Below, piece after piece: positions 4,282 to 5,279 of a DNA stretch of 5,279 bases. Numbering within the stretch: position 1 is the first letter of the stretch; every line of letters starts with the position of its first letter. Below the pieces are notes generated by a model. It worked only from the letters and a program-made list of their open reading frames with translations. It was not told where the DNA came from and ran no database searches. A program made the position numbers and the translations under genes. Origin of the DNA: Paracoccaceae bacterium (lineage in GTDB: Bacteria; Pseudomonadota; Alphaproteobacteria; Rhodobacterales; Rhodobacteraceae); assembly GCA_003535335.1 (NCBI GenBank), contig DOHJ01000153.1:1-5279 (forward strand), given 5' to 3'.

Positions 4282-5279
4282 ATGATCCACAAAAATTGGC
4301 AAGAATTGATTAAACCAACGCAACTGGTGGTGACACCGGGCGCAAACCCTGCAACGCAGGCAACCGTGATTGCAGAGCCGCTAGAGCGCGGTTTTGGTCT
4401 GACAATGGGCAACGCATTGCGCCGTGTTCTGATGTCAAGCCTGCAAGGCGCTGCGATTACCAGCGTTCACATTGACAATGTTCTGCATGAATTTTCCACG
4501 ATTGCCGGGGTTCGTGAAGACGTAACAGATATCGTTTTGAATTTGAAAAGCGTTGCGCTGTCGATGGAAGTTGACGGGCCAAAGCGACTGTCGATTTCGG
4601 CCAAAGGCCCGATGGTTGTGACTGCTGGCGACATTTCCGAAAGTGCCGGCATTGAGGTTTTGAATAAAGACCACGTGATTTGCCAGCTGGATGATGGGGC
4701 TGACCTGTTTATGGAACTGACTGTCAACACTGGCAAAGGTTATGTTGCAGCTGACAAAAACCGCCCGGAAGATGCGCCAATCGGTCTGATCCCGATTGAT
4801 GCGATTTATTCTCCTGTGCGCAAGGTGTCTTACGATGTTCAACCGACCCGCGAAGGTCAGGTTCTTGATTATGACAAACTGACGTTGAAACTGGAAACTG
4901 ATGGATCCATCTCGGCCGAGGATGCGGTTGCATTTGCGGCACGTATTTTGCAAGATCAGCTGTCGATATTCGTGAATTTTGATGATCCAGAGGCTGCAAA
5001 CCGTAAAGAAGAAGACGATGATCTGGAATTCAACCCGCTGTTGCTAAAGAAAGTGGACGAGCTGGAATTGTCGGTGCGTTCGGCAAATTGCCTGAAAAAC
5101 GACAATATCGTTTACATTGGCGATCTGATCCAGAAAACCGAAGCAGAAATGCTGCGCACGCCAAACTTTGGCCGCAAATCTTTGAACGAGATCAAAGAAG
5201 TGCTGTCAGGTATGGGTTTGCATCTGGGCATGGACGTCGAAGATTGGCCACCAGAAAACATCGAAGAGCTGGCCAAAAA
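4282..5279 (+). CDS. rpoA: RNA polymerase alpha subunit, 3' end cut by the window
   Basis: The alpha subunit dimerises to start assembly of RNA polymerase, and its C-terminal domain contacts UP elements and activators. 332 complete codons are visible, and the family in Rhodobacteraceae is about 338 residues, so only the last few are missing. The N-terminal domain runs from about 8 to 233 and includes [19 protein letters not shown] (32-50), the assembly region. An acidic linker (EEDDD near 243-247) leads to the C-terminal domain from about 250, with [20 protein letters not shown]. Arg266 corresponds to E. coli Arg265, the main UP-element contact, and [13 protein letters not shown] follows. The ATG at 4282 has GGAGG 8 nt upstream (4269-4273). 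[12 protein letters not shown] is the typical alphaproteobacterial start. rpsD is absent upstream, and rplQ would be expected next, outside the window. Confidence 0.98.
   Translation, partial: MIHKNWQELIKPTQLVVTPGANPATQATVIAEPLERGFGLTMGNALRRVLMSSLQGAAITSVHIDNVLHEFSTIAGVREDVTDIVLNLKSVALSMEVDGPKRLSISAKGPMVVTAGDISESAGIEVLNKDHVICQLDDGADLFMELTVNTGKGYVAADKNRPEDAPIGLIPIDAIYSPVRKVSYDVQPTREGQVLDYDKLTLKLETDGSISAEDAVAFAARILQDQLSIFVNFDDPEAANRKEEDDDLEFNPLLLKKVDELELSVRSANCLKNDNIVYIGDLIQKTEAEMLRTPNFGRKSLNEIKEVLSGMGLHLGMDVEDWPPENIEELAK

Noticed and set aside
4435..4953. 172-codon open frame on the minus strand across rpoA
   Set aside because: It lies wholly antisense to rpoA, with no recognisable motif or independent ribosome-binding site that I can support.

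Overview
This window is a stretch of the ribosomal-protein spc/alpha gene cluster from an alphaproteobacterium, most likely a Rhodobacteraceae (marine Roseobacter-type) member with roughly 45-60% local G+C. The assignment rests on the gene order rplO-secY-adk-rpsM-rpsK-rpoA, on the absence of rpsD between rpsK and rpoA (present in E. coli, absent from the alphaproteobacterial cluster), on the RpoA N-terminus [12 protein letters not shown], and on an adenylate kinase with a four-cysteine zinc-type lid as in Paracoccus. This is recognition from memory; no search was run.

Layout, all on the + strand: (1) 28-420, a 130-residue protein resembling the uncharacterised DUF3461 family, not a usual spc-operon member; (2) 421-618, a 198-nt gap with a weak hairpin and a candidate promoter; (3) rplO (L15), 619-1095; (4) 1096-1200, a gap with a strong terminator-like hairpin; (5) secY, 1201-2556, overlapping adk (2553-3194) by ATGA; (6) 3195-3394, a 200-nt leader before rpsM with a candidate promoter, a 7-codon ORF with a strong Shine-Dalgarno, and a terminator-like hairpin whose 3' arm can pair instead with that Shine-Dalgarno; (7) rpsM (S13), 3395-3763, GTG start, then rpsK (S11), 3778-4167, 14 nt apart; (8) 4168-4281, a gap with two consecutive hairpins; (9) rpoA, 4282 to the window edge, lacking only its last few codons.

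The genes supply the core of gene expression: two small-subunit proteins and one large-subunit protein of the ribosome, the RNA polymerase alpha subunit, the Sec translocon channel, and the enzyme that balances adenine nucleotides. The coding content apart from the first gene is ordinary. The more interesting content is in the spacers: each gap over 100 nt holds at least one hairpin, and the rpsM leader looks like an attenuator or autoregulatory element. I see no mobile element, tRNA, rRNA, CRISPR array or defence system. The best candidates for something undescribed are the rpsM leader (3208-3394), the paired hairpins before rpoA (4179-4262), and the DUF3461-like gene next to rplO.
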